Below are positions 37,546-50,341 of a stretch of DNA of 64,000 bases, one piece after another; within the stretch, counting starts at the first letter, position 1, and each line of letters opens with the position of its first letter. The position numbers and the translations under genes were made by a program. The DNA comes from Cheiracanthium punctorium. Lineage: Eukaryota > Arthropoda > Arachnida > Araneae > Cheiracanthiidae. The notes under the pieces were generated by a model. The model was not told the origin of the DNA. It saw only the letters and a list, made by a program, of their open reading frames with translations, and did no database searches. Location: positions 288,501 through 352,500 of the forward strand of contig JAWZYV010013563.1 in assembly GCA_038373885.1 (NCBI GenBank), given 5' to 3'.

Positions 37546-39281
37546 ATGAAGTTCAACTAATTCGCATTTTCCAACGACTACTTTGAGAGAAAAATGAAAA
37601 CCTAAATGACACATTCATTTTACACTCTATTGGAAATCAACGGGACAAAATTTTGAAGGAAAAATAACTAAATGAATAAATATTGAAAATAAACATTAAA
37701 AAATGTGATTAAAACTAAATGAATAAATATTATAAATGTGATTAAAACTTAATAGGCTGTATGGGTATAACATTCATATTTATCAACTTTTTGCGAAGTA
37801 TATGAATGCGTAAAAATATTTGTCGATTGCGTGGGAAAATTTCCAAGTGTAAAAAATTTTAAATGTTCCTTGATCTGACTAGTTTAGCTTACCTTGTGTA
37901 CTCATTAACATAAAATAAGTGAGATCATATTAAAGCTGTAAAGTCCTTTTTACAGATTTCATCTTAAGCTTTGAAATAATTACTGTTACAAAAAATAACA
38001 TGAAAAATTTCTTTAGAAATTATAAGCAATGTATAATTATGTAGATAATTCTGTCGGTTTCGAAGATAGTTTTTATCAGTATACATCAAGCATTACAGGT
38101 GCAACAAAAATAATAAAAAAAGTTGCCATTTAGCTCTCTGAAGTATATATAATGCGCTTTATGCATTTATATGAATTAATCAAATAACTGTTTTTAACAT
38201 CAGTTAATTAACCAAAAGTTAATTTAAAAACTTCATAGAAAAAATATTCTACAAATTTCAAGAAACATAAATCCCTGCGTGGTGTTGAAAATTAATTTGA
38301 ATATAACTTTAAGGCTTTTATTTTGAAAATAATTTAAATAACTTAGTTTATTTATTTTAATAAATTAAAAATTCGGATTTTTTTTTAGCAGTGAAGAATG
38401 CAGGATAGAGAACTTGAATAGAGTATGTTCAAATATATTACGCATTTGTTGTGTAAAACGCTGAATCACTCCAACATTCTAAAGTAACTTTTTAAATTAT
38501 AAATATTATTATTATGTTACAGAACAATTTGTCATTATAAAACACATAAATTCAAATATTTTTTTGCAACTGAAATAATTTATACCACTTGCGTTTATTA
38601 CTCATTATTTCTGTCGTGAGGTCATCAGTTCTGTCGCTTAACTCTGAACGATTTATCTTTTCTAGTAGCCTCGATATTACTCGTCAGCATGATGTTACTC
38701 AAGCAATCAACCCATTGTCATAAATTAACTCCGAAGAATTCATGCTGCGGGAAACACGGGATCATGTTACGCTCGCTTTGAGCAGGGATTCTTGTTACTT
38801 TTCAGTAGGGAATTTTCGACCGAGGTTCGAGTTCAGGCGAGATTATCAAGTGAAGTAACTCATGAAACACCTCCCCATCCACACATAGGATTCTTTGACA
38901 ACCGGTGATTATGTTATTTTGTAAGATCATTTGTTCCATTCTGAAAAGCTCCCAAGAGGCCGGTGCAAAATTCCCATATGTAAAGGTGGACCCAAAGGCA
39001 ATGTGTTTTGAGGTGATTTGAAGCAATCCATAGTCAGCACTCACCATTGACCTTTTAGGGATTTATACATCCTATTAACGTTAGCGAGAAGAAAATGTCA
39101 GAGCTGAAAAGCCATATTTACTTTAGAGACTATTTTAAAACAAATATCTGTATAAATAATATTCATAATCACCATATTAATGAAATATAATGAAATGAGT
39201 ACAATATATTTAATTATTTATTATTTTATCTAAGTTTCCCCATTTAGAATTGGACAAGATCAGTTAACAGAACAACTATTC

Positions 39282-39340
39282 TTTATTTATTTATTTATTT
39301 ATTTATTTTATTTTATTTTATTTATTTATTTTTTTTTTTT
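39282..39340. repeat. (TTTA)n / (TTTTA)n microsatellite
   Basis: About 59 bases of imperfect TTTA and TTTTA units ending in a T run. Confidence 0.9.
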
Positions 39341-39636
39341 GAGTTAAAAAACTTTTGATCAAGGTGAAAAGAGATTTCTTTCCCTCGCGATGATGTAATT
39401 ATTTTTTTACAAATACTGAACAATACTGAAAAAAAAAAGCACGCAAAATTCTACATTGAAAGAATAGATTATTAATGCAGCAATACTCTAAAAACAATGA
39501 ATGTTCCGAAGCTTATAAGTGCTTGAATGATAAACATACAATCAGTCAAACCCATATTAATGAATTGCAGAAACAAATACCGTTTGTTTTGGCAACATAT
39601 TACATTCTATAATCAACAATACCAATGTGAAAAATC

Positions 39637-39661
39637 TTTTTTTTTTTTTTTTTTTTTTTTT
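39637..39661. repeat. 25-base poly-T tract
   Basis: Uninterrupted T run. It may be the tail of a minus-strand retroposed copy, but nothing recognisable lies next to it. Confidence 0.85.
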
Positions 39662-40381
39662 GACTTCTTGTGCTAAACGTTTCCTGAAAAGCGCCCATAA
39701 ACCTGGAAGTTATTTATCTTTTATAGACCGATTTCCGCTGTTACCTTAAAATACATGCAAGTATAGATTGCTTGAATAAGCGAGTAATTTATTCTCAGAT
39801 GAGCGAGCCTTTCTTTATATCTGTTTCAGTATTTATTATTCCAGCCTCAAGGGTTCACCTGGAGCTATCGGATGGTTTGGAAAACAGGACACCCTTCCTG
39901 AGTACACTGCAAGTGTCATTAATTCACTTTTTGAGTGCTGGCTACCTACCGCTATCAATAACAATTTTGCAGTGATACTTATAAATAGAAGCCAATATAA
40001 CTCAATTGACCCCAGTGTTATTCCTTTTAAAATCGATATCAAGAATAATTATTAATAGTCAGAGAATATCATACACAAATGCTTAAATATTTTTTGGATA
40101 CTTTACCTAAAAAATCACAAACTTTCAAGTAATTAGTAAAAGTGTACCTTCAGTTTCTTTTTTAATAAGTTATTTTCCTTCAGCAATATGTACATGAGTA
40201 TTTTGTGCTAAAAGAGTTCACAACGCTAGTAAAATTACATTTTCTGTTAAGAAATTCGTCAACTGTGTTACAGAAATGTTTATGAATATGCAGTTGCCAT
40301 ATTTTATGCGATCCTGTAAAGAGTTGTAAAAGCTATACATAGAAGCTATGGCTAACATGAATAAATTTCACGGCTAGCGAT

Positions 40382-40895
40382 TAGAGATGAGTTCGGGCTC
40401 ATTTTTTGAAGCTCGAGCCCGAGCAATATTATTTAAGTCGGAGCCCGAGCCCGAAAGTTCAGCTAAAGATAAAAAAAAATTCAATTACTTCATTGATAGA
40501 ATACGATAAATTTTGCCGTAAAGACAAATGTAGTTGCAAACTGCCAATGCACTTTCTAATTCTTTGTATCATCTTTTATCAAAAAATGTCGGATATCGTG
40601 ACTAACTAAGGAATATAAACCGCCGTTCTAAAATACCCAAAGAGCTTCACACACCTTCTAGGCGCCCGTGCCGCTATTTTTATTTGTTTTTTTTTATTTA
40701 TTTATCTTTTATAAGTACTTTTATTTTCCTCACGAATCACTTTTTAAAATCTGTTCCAAGCAGTATGTTCAATAAAGGAGAAATTTTTCATGAGCCCGAG
40801 CCCGAACACAATTGTGAATTTCAGAGCCCGAGCCCGGTTCGGGCCCGGGCTCGGACTCGGGCTTTCGGGTTCGGGCTGAGCCCGTCTCATCTCTA
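40382..40895. mobile_element. hAT-type element with GCCCGA-rich ends
   Basis: A 514-bp element starts TAGAGATGAGTTCGGGCTCA and ends TGAGCCCGTCTCATCTCTA. ctagcgat lies on both sides as a perfect 8-bp duplication. The subterminal regions are packed with GAGCCCGA/TCGGGCTC hexamer-type repeats on both strands, such as those near 40,412-40,456 and 40,790-40,878. Repeated subterminal motifs are transposase binding sites in hAT elements. The middle is AT-rich and codes for nothing, so the copy is non-autonomous. Confidence 0.85.
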
Positions 40896-40981
40896 CTAGC
40901 GATGCATATTTTCAGCCTATGGACGGACAGACAGACAAACCAAAAACATCATTATTTTCCCACTTAGTTGTAAAGTGTAAC

Positions 40982-41026
40982 AATAAATAAATAAATAAAA
41001 TAAAATAAAATAAAATAAAATAAAAA
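40982..41026. repeat. (AAATA)n / (AAAATA)n microsatellite
   Basis: Imperfect AAATA, then AAAAT units over about 45 bases. Confidence 0.9.
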
Positions 41027-41720
41027 AGTAAAAACCACCTTCTTTGTATTTGAAGATTTAACTATGCTGAAACTCTATTATCAACACCAAAAATTTATTT
41101 TACGCCATGTTCGATTTAGAAAAACATGCAAAAACACATATCCTAATAAGAAATACATCATTCTTCCCTTTGTATTTGTTTTCTTTCCCTGGTTATCCAT
41201 AGGCGTAGAGTTATATGGGCCCGTGGGGTTCGAGCCCCCCACCCCAATAAATTGTGAATAGGAGCTGAGCCCATCCAATAATTTACCACTAAATACAGAA
41301 AACTAATTTATACTAACATAAAAAAAAGTATTTCACGCCATTTACAAACGTTTAAAAAAAATCCTTTACTTGTACTATTAAAAATTTTCTTCTTTTGATT
41401 TCAATTATGATTTAGTACTCATTGTGACGCCACGTAACACCACAATGTTACTATAAGCTGCCCTCGCCAGGCTCTGGTTAATGAAAATTAGATTATGCAA
41501 TGTAAAGTATGAAATGAAGAAAAGTTCAGATGTGTCTAAAATGCACTATCTCATCGAAAATGTTTTTTTTTCCTCCTTTGGATTTTTTACTTTGCTTCTA
41601 TTTTTAACATAAAACATGGTAGAAAGATACTAACATGGATACTTACCTTACATAGGTGTAGAATTCTATGGACCCATAGAGCTCGAGCGCTTCCAATAAT
41701 TGACACTTATATATAGTAAG

Positions 41721-41902
41721 TCATAGCTGCCAACTACTACGGAATATAATTAACTACTTTTTGTAAACAGTATATATTTAATTATCTTTTTCAAAATAGT
41801 AACCAGCTCGCGCGCGCAGCATAAAAATTTTGCTATATTTTAAGCCGAAAAATCATGTAGGAAAAGTGGTTAATTATATTCCGTAGTAGTTGGCAGTTAT
41901 GA
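41721..41902. mobile_element. nested palindromic MITE with 41-bp arms (copy 1)
   Basis: The arms at 41,721-41,761 and 41,862-41,902 pair at 39 of 41 positions and start TCATAGCTGCCAACTACTAC. gtaag lies outside both ends, a possible 5-bp duplication. The centre is about 100 bp with a gcgcgcgc block. It would fold into a long hairpin if transcribed. Confidence 0.75.
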
Positions 41903-41923
41903 GTAAGTTATTTGTACGTGAAT

Positions 41924-42088
41924 CAGTGGCGTAGCCAGAAATTTTTCATGGGGGGGGTTACGGCTTCTGCAACTCACATATATGTATACGGGTGTATGAT
42001 AAGGGAGTGAAGAATATACATTTTGTATGGCAAAAAATTCCTCATGGGGGGTATGACCCCCCTAACCCCCCCCTTGGCTACGCCACTG
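41924..42088. mobile_element. nested hAT-type MITE, CAGTGGCGTAGCC family, copy 2
   Basis: A 165-bp element starts CAGTGGCGTAGCCAG and ends TTGGCTACGCCACTG. The perfect 8-bp duplication acgtgaat is at 41,916-41,923 and 42,089-42,096. It sits inside the composite element. Confidence 0.9.
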
Positions 42089-42162
42089 ACGTGAATATAT
42101 GTGGTTGTGGGGCCCAGCCCCCCCCCCAATAATTTTGAAAACTTTACGCTTATGTGGTTATC

Positions 42163-45100
42163 TTGAATAATTTTTATGCAAGAAGATAAACAAGAATTTC
42201 CCGAATGAAAAGCCATTGATTTTTTGATTATACAATTAGCAAATTTTGGTGCATACTTGCGTGAATATATTTTTAATAACTTGGTTTTATGCAATATTGT
42301 ACAATATACATTTTAAAAATTGCAAATCAACATTTAATTTTTTACACCTATTTTTTAACGAATTTGATCTTCCAAGTTAAGCTTTTTATTAAAAAAGCTT
42401 TCATTTAACTTTTAAAATACACAATACTTTTTTTTTTTTAAACTCAGACCATCACGCTAAGACACAATGCCCCTCTCTACAACGTTGTGCATAAAGGGTC
42501 ACTGTTCCTTTAACTTACACCAACTTCAGCTTAAAAATTTACGAGGTTCCAGTATCGACTTTCTAAAATGTGAAAACGCAAAGCGAAAGACAGCTTATTG
42601 TCATTCCAGTTACGGGAAGGTGTGATTTCAGACGAGGTCATTCACAAAGAAACCACTCGCTCCTTTTAGGGCGCAGGCTTATCTGGCGCTCAAGATCACT
42701 AAAAAAAAAACTTGTAAGGATCGAATCAACGCGATTTACCAATTAAAAAACGGGACCGAATTACATTGCTCGGAGAATCGCTCTTGCACATCATTGTCAA
42801 CCGTAAAACAATGAGGGGAAACACTGTAACGTCTTCCCGTTTCTTTTATCATCCGAAAAGGGACCCATCGGTGATACAGCGAAACAAGATTCCACACGCG
42901 ATATGTTCGGTTCCGTATAGTTCCAGGCAATCGTTTTAGCAACGATGTGTAAGGTCAACTGTCATGAATTTCTAGCTTCGGGCGGACACTTAATTCTGGA
43001 AACCGATCGAGAGAAACAAAAAAGAAATCTGGTGTATCGGGGTGTTTGATGAGAGTACCAATTCACTTGCAGTGAAATGCGTGACTTGCAAACTCGATTG
43101 ACGAAGAAAGCTCGAAAGAGATTCATAGATTTTATTTGTCTTAGCAAGACGGTTAAGACGATAAGTACACTGTAAGTCAGCGATAAATCTAAAATTTTTT
43201 ATGCAAATGGATTTCAGGGTAAAAAAGTTTTATTTATTTTTTGTTTATTTCTTAACAGTAGCAGTGATAGTGCTTTGGGTATTCTAGAGGGGGGGGGGAG
43301 CGCATTAGAGAGCATTTTATTGAAATTTCCAATACATACATATATCCACTATCATTTAAAAAGGAATCTTATAATGGCGCCTGCCATGCCATCCATGCTA
43401 TAACAAACACGTACAATCCTTTTATATATTTTAGTGTTTGTTTTGAATATCTTATAATTATGAAAATTGTGGAGCCGAAAAACTTTTAACCCCCTCGTCA
43501 CCCTGAACCTCATATGAGGCTCCTATTTCAAATAGCAATATTTAGAGAGAAAACAGTTGAATTTAGTATTTTTTTCTTTCAGTGATATCAATATCATTAA
43601 TTCACGTAGAAAGTATATGAGGCTCTTAACTAGATGCATAAATCGTGCCTAGATTGCAGTACTAGTCAATTTAGATCATTTTTTACAGTTTTCGCTTCAT
43701 TGTTTCAGGAGAAAAATTAAGAAAATATTTAAGCTGCTTTTTTACCGTTTTTTTTTCTTTTTAAGGTAAGTATAGTTTTTTTTTTCTTATTCCTCAACCT
43801 TTACCTAATATGTGCATCCTTTTAAATTAATTTTAGCATAACAAAATGCTTCGAAAATGCAGAAATTATTATTAGAAAAATTATTATTATCGACATTAAT
43901 CGACAAATATTAATCTACATTAGAAAAAAATATTTTTGCATGATTTATAATAGTATTCAGATGCATTAAATGCTAGACAGATTTGTTTTCTCTGATTTTT
44001 CATAATTCGGTGACGTGAGGGTTAAAGTATGGGTCCATAGATATTAAAATCAAATTCTAGCTCATTTATTTATTTATTTAGGTTCGATGTACCAAGATTG
44101 TGTTATCTACACCTGAACGTTATGTTTGCGGTTTGTTATATACTTGCGGTATTAAACCGGTGTAAATGGTTTCACTAACCAATTTGTCTATGCTAATTGT
44201 AGCCGTAATAAGGTTGATGTCACATTCATTTGTTCGAAAATAACTAAGCATTAAAGTGCTACACATCCGTAAATATATTGAATAAATGAAAACTAAGAAA
44301 ATATGAAGACCTGAAATAGGCAGCACTCTTTTCGGGACCCTAGCAGTTTTCAAACAGAAGTAATAACAACATTTTAAATCTGCATAAGTACATCACGTCC
44401 GATTTAAAATTAGTAACACGCATTTAAAAATATATACAATGCACATGCACTTAATTGCATTGTAAGATTTTCAAAACTCCGAAAATCGGAAACTTGCAGT
44501 TTCCTCAAAAAAGGGGCCAACTGTCAGACTTGTTTCACTCGAAGAGGTATGTTTCAATATTATGGCCAACGTCACGTTCCCCAGAAAAGTATCCAACTTA
44601 GAGAGATGGCCAAGTTATGGAGCCGTTCAAATTGGGAGATTCCCACGGTAGAAAAATTTTACTCTAATGATGGCCGAGTACTTTTTATTAAGAACAACAG
44701 CAACAAATTATTACATAAATAAAGTTTTTAATAAGCCTCGAATCATTTAATGCTGTATTTGTACAAAGAGAAGCTGTTTTTTCTCCAAACTCTTAAGAAA
44801 TCTAAGCAAGCATAACTAAAAATTCCATTGAATTTCTGTGAAGAAGTCTGGTAATTGGTGAAAATTAGCGAAAAATAACTCCAGAAGGGACCATTTTGGG
44901 TATTATTTATTTAAAGACAAGCTTCTCGCACAATATATTTATTATTTTCAAAATATTCTTATACGTTATGGATAAGTAATAAAAGATTAAAAATCAGCTA
45001 AATGTGCATCCATCACGATTTATGCTTATAACAGTTTACCAAGGGAGAATAATCAGCCAAATATCTCAATTTTAATAACTTCAATAAACGCCTAATGCCA

Positions 45101-48100
45101 CAGACTCAGCGTGATCAAAAATTTTGGGAAGCAGAAATATTAATCTCATTCCAACGATAAGTAGTAGAATTCGAAAAAGACAATGCCATTTTGTGCTCAT
45201 GGAATGGTTGGATGTGCATGTTACAGATTAATCTCATATAATTTGAGTTATGAAATTGAAGTTTATGGAATTTTTAAATTCTGAGCTGAAACGGTAAAGA
45301 TACGTTATCAGTGAGATAATTTACGATGAACGCAATAATTCCATTTCTTCAAGTGGCATTGATTCGTGTTGTGTTTGCTTAAGAAATAATATCTTATCGT
45401 CACGAATAAAAAAAGACAATCTTTCATACAAAATGTATTGTTTAGTTATTTAAAGGGAAATTGCGTTTTTGGGTGATATGATACGGATTAAAAAAAAAAA
45501 AATAATAATCTCTATTAAAAAGTTTCTTTAGGAAACATTGATATCTATTCAAATACCCAGCTGCATTAGAAATACAATCTAATCTTTCCAGAAAAGTAGC
45601 ATCGAAGTGTAGTTTTACATTTTAAAGATTCTTCTTTTAAACAATAAAAAGAAAGAGGAAAATTCCACTAATTTTCAATTCATGCATGTTCGAAACATAT
45701 AAGATGCGATGCTTAAAAAACATACCATACAGAAGTTAATTTGCAATACATCTAAGGCTATTTTCCGGATATTATAAAATAAGCAGAAACCGTTAAAATT
45801 GATTCTACGTGAGAGAGTACTGTGAGTAACATGACCCTATAATGTACTAACCTTATTTAGATTCTCAAACAATAACATGTAAACACAATTTTGAGCACGT
45901 TACGGGTTAAAATATACTGAGAACAAATGATTAATAAATGAACTTTACAGTGGAAGCAATTACTTTTTTAATTATCCTTACGGTTGTATAATGATGCTCC
46001 TCAGTATTAAGAGCACCATAGAATGCTGATTTTAGAAATGACCCGATGTAAAAACTGTTGTAATGTTTACAAAATTATGCATAGAAATTTCTTCATGAAA
46101 TAGTCAAATTAAAAACGTTGAAAATCAAAATAAATTGCTTTTCTTCATAATTCTAATCAGAAGTTCTTAAAAGTGTAGAAGGATATACATATACTTGAAG
46201 GGTAGAGAAAAAAAAAAAAACTTCCAACCAGATATTTTTCTCGATTTTTCAGTTTTCTCGATAAACCAAATGTAGAAGTTCTTTTATGTTTACGTCATTT
46301 ATTACAAAGTGATGAATAAGTCTCATGTAAAATTAGAAATAAAATTTTCGGCAGCCATTAATTAAAATGAAATCACGTGATTCGCGTGTATGGAACACAT
46401 AATTTTCCGCCCTCATATCAGTGATACCATGGGAAAGGCAATGGTGACGAAAGAAAAGAAACCACTTTCATTATTGCATAAAGAGTAAAAACTTTAAAAG
46501 CGTGAGAAAATATTCAATGAAGCGAACAAAATTTTACCTTTTTTTTTTTTTTTTATATAAATCGAATGATAATAGGAACTCACCACGAAAATTTCATCGA
46601 TTGACTACGCTAACGACCTCAAAATGGTAGATGATTTACGTTTTATGTCCGACTATAAATATTTAGTTTCTCATTCGATTTTTTTCTGCCTGGAACTTTA
46701 ATGCACAATAAATATACGAATGCATCAAATGCTGTTGATAATATAGATGGATTTCTTTCTCGAAGGTAATGGTTAACTATCGGCCAAGAACAGATGAAAA
46801 GTTTTTATATTCGGTCTACCGGAAAGTTCTGTCCGTTTTTCGTATGCCAATATCCTAGCCGAAACTACTGAAGCTAATAATAAGAAATTTGGCACGTGTG
46901 TGTGTGAGATTTTTAGCGTAGGTACTACAATGCAGAGCATTTTCCAAAATTCGTAACCTATGGGAAGTAGGGGGCCAAGACATTCTTTTCACATATCCTG
47001 CGTGATCTCAAAAAAGAAAAGAGATTTCCACAAAATTCTTGCTGTGAAATACAACACTCGCGAATACCTAAAAATCAATTTCAGAACTTTTCGAATAGAT
47101 TCCTCTAAGAAAAAGTCGATGTGAGAAAAGGGGAAGAACGGCCATTTTTCTTGAAAGAAAGAATATATATATATAAAATTCTCGCCTTAAAATTTAACAA
47201 ATATGAGACCTATAGTTAAGCACGGTTTGTTTGCAATTCAATACTTGTTGAAAATTTATTTGTTTGAATTTTATGTAAAACAAGGACACTAGTTTCCGGT
47301 ACACCTAATATTTAACAGATGAATACATTTCTACTGATCGAAAAAAGATGCGAAAACATTAACGTATAAATCGGGTTACATCCTGTATTTATATTTATTT
47401 ATTTTAGCGATGTTATAACCAGTTTTTACTAAACGACCGCTTACAGCAGCATTTCCCAGTAAATGACTCCTTCCACATTTAAAGTTTTCATCAAACGACG
47501 TCTTCTGCCACATCTAAAACGCTCATTAAATAACCCAATTTATCATTAAACGACTAATAATTGGGAAATGGAAACTCGTTTGTAAAGGAACATTTTCAAT
47601 CTGCTGTTATTGCTGTGTTTACAGAACATACGAAAGCAAATATTAGCCGGTTCCAATGTTTTTCTTTAGGTCACTTACCGCTCTCGTTTTCACTTATAAT
47701 GTGGCTGAATAATTTAAAATTTCTTGCTGTCAAACGTGCAAGGAAAAAAAAAAAAGCAAATACACAATATTATCTGTTATATTTAAGGCAATATTAGGAA
47801 ATGTAATTATTCTTCAGTATTTAATAAGACAGAAGGAATAACAAGACGTGATTATCTTTCTGTGCAGAAGGTTAAATTAATGACGCTGGTCTACGGGTCA
47901 TAAGTTACCTGTTCTTATTTTTAGATCTTGATCTTCTTTCTCACTAAAAGGATATGACCTGAAAAATTCAGTTCAGGATCGTGCTGATTTCTCCGCTCAG
48001 GGGCAGGGGAAATAAGTCCATATGTATGAGAGCCGTTCAAGTAATTTCATTCATGATGTTAAAATCTTGGCTTTTCAATATATGTAATGACATTAAAAGG

Positions 48101-49701
48101 AGATCTGTATGCTTCGTGTACTTGCAGTCTTATTATGTAAAATTAATTTTGAATACGGAGCGTAAAAAGAATTGCTGAGAAGTAGTAAACCCGTGAGGAG
48201 ATTTTTTTCCTTCTTGTACGCTTGGTTTTATTTGAATAATTTCTGTTGAACAGCTATTTTATTTCATTTTATATTTTATAATATATTTACCCAATTGAAA
48301 CAACTAACGATAGAAAAAATGTTATGTTTTACTTTTATGCTTTTAAAGTTTCTTTTACTAATGAGCCTTCGAATACTTTCAATAAAAGCATATACAAAAA
48401 AAAAAAAAAAAAACTATTTTGGATTATTCGCTTTAAAAAGTTAATGAGCATATAATTGAAGAAAACCTTTTCCTCTTTTTACAGGCCTGTATCTGTACTT
48501 TTAAAAAATACCAAAGCAAATGTGCATAAATGCCCCTAAGGGTTATTTTTGAAACAAAATAATGCACACTGAAAATAACGGTTCCGTTTCAAAATAAATT
48601 TCTTTTCTGCGTAAATTTCTCTTTTCCTTCTGTGCAATTCTAACATACTAATAGTCTAAAAAAAATATCCATAGTGTAGTAGAAAACCAATACGTGTTTA
48701 AATCTAACTCGGTTACATGTAGTATGCAGTATCAGGAGATATAAATATAATTACTAACAGTATTTTCAAGCTAATTAATTGTAATTAAGAAAGTGCCGAT
48801 ATAATAGACAAATCACAATGGATGAATTAATCTTGTATAAGTTTACAAAAATAAGAAATTACATTAGATTTAAATAAAATTTTAATATGGTACTTATAAA
48901 AGTCCTTAAACATACAAACTCAATTTACTAAAACAAAACGATTGATACTTGAGAATTTTATTCTTCCTTGAGCAATTATTATTTGGTTTATATTCTATAA
49001 TTTGTTTTATTGAATTGTAACTCTCATTAGATATTGTAAGATTCTTGCTGAGTGACATTCTGATGCCTTTCGAGTTTCCCAATTTTAAAATTGTTCAAAA
49101 ATTTCTTGATTTTATTAAAAAGAGTGGCTTTGTAAGCGCTGACTGAAGGCTCCTTTCGAGCAGTGCTTTTTCTCATGCCCATTTGAAATCGTACGGTTTT
49201 TATTCCAAGAATTTTCGCCGGGAGATGTTCACTGTAAAGACCACCCATGAACAATATTTTCTTCTCTTCTTCTTCATTTTATTTTATTTTATTTTATCTT
49301 TTTTTTTTTTTTCCAACATGCAAGTTATTTTACTGCTTTTATTCTACTCTCAGAAACTTCATGAGCTGTTTTTTCGTAAAATAAACAAATAAAAAAAAAG
49401 CAAAATGAATAAATTTCCTTCTTTGGTACCTTGCTTACATTTTGTTTATTTATATGTTTTGAAAGTCGTCTCTAAGAATTGGAGATAATAATGATCATTT
49501 TGGCCCCTTTGAAAAAAACCACCCAAAGTCAACTTCGAGAAAAGTGTTTCTCGTTTCTTTTCCGTTTAATACTTTTTTTTTTTTTTTTTTGGACAAAGCA
49601 AAAAAGGGTGTATGGTTTCAGTTTGCCTGTCTGTCCATCAGTGGGGGATCTAAAAAGGGGGAGGGGCGGATAAATGGATCAAAGCCTCTTCCTAAGAGCA
49701 A
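42163..49701. other. no gene seen over 7.5 kb
   Basis: Less AT-rich islands at 42,440-43,160, 44,340-44,680 and 46,370-47,140 contain only short chance frames. A vaguely periodic segment at 47,420-47,560 repeats 'aaacgac' and 'cacatctaaa' motifs roughly every 50 bp. No transposon ends or RNA genes were recognised. Confidence 0.45.
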
Positions 49702-49705
49702 TTAA

Positions 49706-50134
49706 CCCTTTGAGGCGCAACCCTTTCCCAATGCTGAAAAAAGGGCATCCGTTGCCATCGCTCGACTTAACTACCAGCAAGATGGCGGACGATCGAAACG
49801 TTCATCGCCGGCCACAGATCTAGAGACCCTTTTTTGACGACAGCTGGCTGTGCGAGTTAAGTCGAGCGATGGCAACGGATGCCCTTTTTTCAGCATTGGG
49901 CAATCGATCCGGCTGTTCTCGCGTTCTTCCATTTTTCAGCTGATGTCAGTGCTGTTAAAAAGAATCGTGACAATTTTTTTTACGGGAAATGACGTGCTAA
50001 AAAGTAAAGAATTCTCGTGGAGCTATGTCACCCGCAACTATTTTTATAGAAAGCAAATCTATTCTTCGTGACTGGCAACAGTCAAAACGTCAGAGTTGGG
50101 TGTTCCCAGAGTGGGATCACTGCGTGTTAAAGGG
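49706..50134 (+). mobile_element. piggyBac-type MITE with long internal hairpin, copy 1
   Basis: Starts CCCTTTGAGGCGC and ends with the inverse of CCCTTTAACACGCAGTG. TTAA lies at both borders (49,702-49,705 and 50,135-50,138). TTAA duplications with CCC/GGG ends are the mark of the piggyBac superfamily. Inside, arms of 45 bp at 49,727-49,771 and 49,856-49,900 are perfectly inverse. A second copy in opposite orientation is at 55,617-56,075. No transposase. Confidence 0.85.
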
Positions 50135-50201
50135 TTAAATTCACGGTTTAACTTACGTTTAACATGTTCTGTTCGTCACCATCGTTGAAGAGACGTAACG
50201 T

Positions 50202-50341
50202 AGAAGATTCTCCTTCTTTGAATTTCCCAGAATGGTTCTTTGAATGGTCCGATGGAGTCCAGCGTTTCACTAACACAATTCCATTTTTACAGGCGAAAAA
50301 TTCGAAGAACCATTCTGGGAAGTGACTGTGTTCAAAGGAGG
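50202..50341. repeat. imperfect fold-back element next to the piggyBac MITE
   Basis: The core arms ttcccagaatggttctttgaa (50,224-50,244) and its inverse at 50,301-50,321 pair at 20 of 21 positions. Pairing continues outward with gaps (ctccttctttgaa / ttcaaaggaggag). Further out, ggtttaac and ggttaagc at about 50,153 and 50,384 may be the true ends. No flanking duplication is clear. Confidence 0.65.

Larger units (their letters stand above)
37554..40373. other. no gene seen
   Basis: AT-rich DNA with one less AT-rich island at 38,590-39,060. The 81-codon minus-strand frame in the island has no recognisable domain. A block at 39,845-39,950 reads open on both strands, again with no match I recognise. 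Confidence 0.45.
41198..42154 (-). mobile_element. composite DNA element, copy 1 (957 bp, TGGTTATC duplication)
   Basis: Starts CATAGGCGTAGAGTT and ends AACTTTACGCTTATG, inverse over 13 of 15 positions. The perfect 8-bp duplication tggttatc flanks it (41,190-41,197 and 42,155-42,162). It contains a 182-bp palindromic MITE and a 165-bp hAT MITE. A third copy of the end sequence (cataggtgtagaattct) lies internally at about 41,655. A second copy in opposite orientation is at 51,593-52,516 with a different duplication, so the two are independent insertions. The 8-bp duplication fits hAT or P superfamilies; the CATA start is not the classic hAT CAG. No transposase is encoded. Confidence 0.85.

Noticed and set aside
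39840..39970. Conserved coding block open on both strands
   Set aside because: Neither translation matches a family I recognise, and the segment has no splice sites or conserved motif blocks.
41215..41250. B-box-like ggttcgagccc suggesting a tRNA-derived sequence
   Set aside because: No A box is found at the right distance and the other copy of the element has a different base pattern; it is the G/C-rich end of the composite element.
41974..42294. A 106-residue minus-strand protein, with apparent homologues at 51,618 and 29,133
   Set aside because: The shared residues are translations of the hAT MITE ends (CAGTGGCGTAGCC), not a protein family.
49628..49660. hAT end in catcagtgggggatct
   Set aside because: No inverse partner or flanking duplication is visible before the piggyBac MITE.
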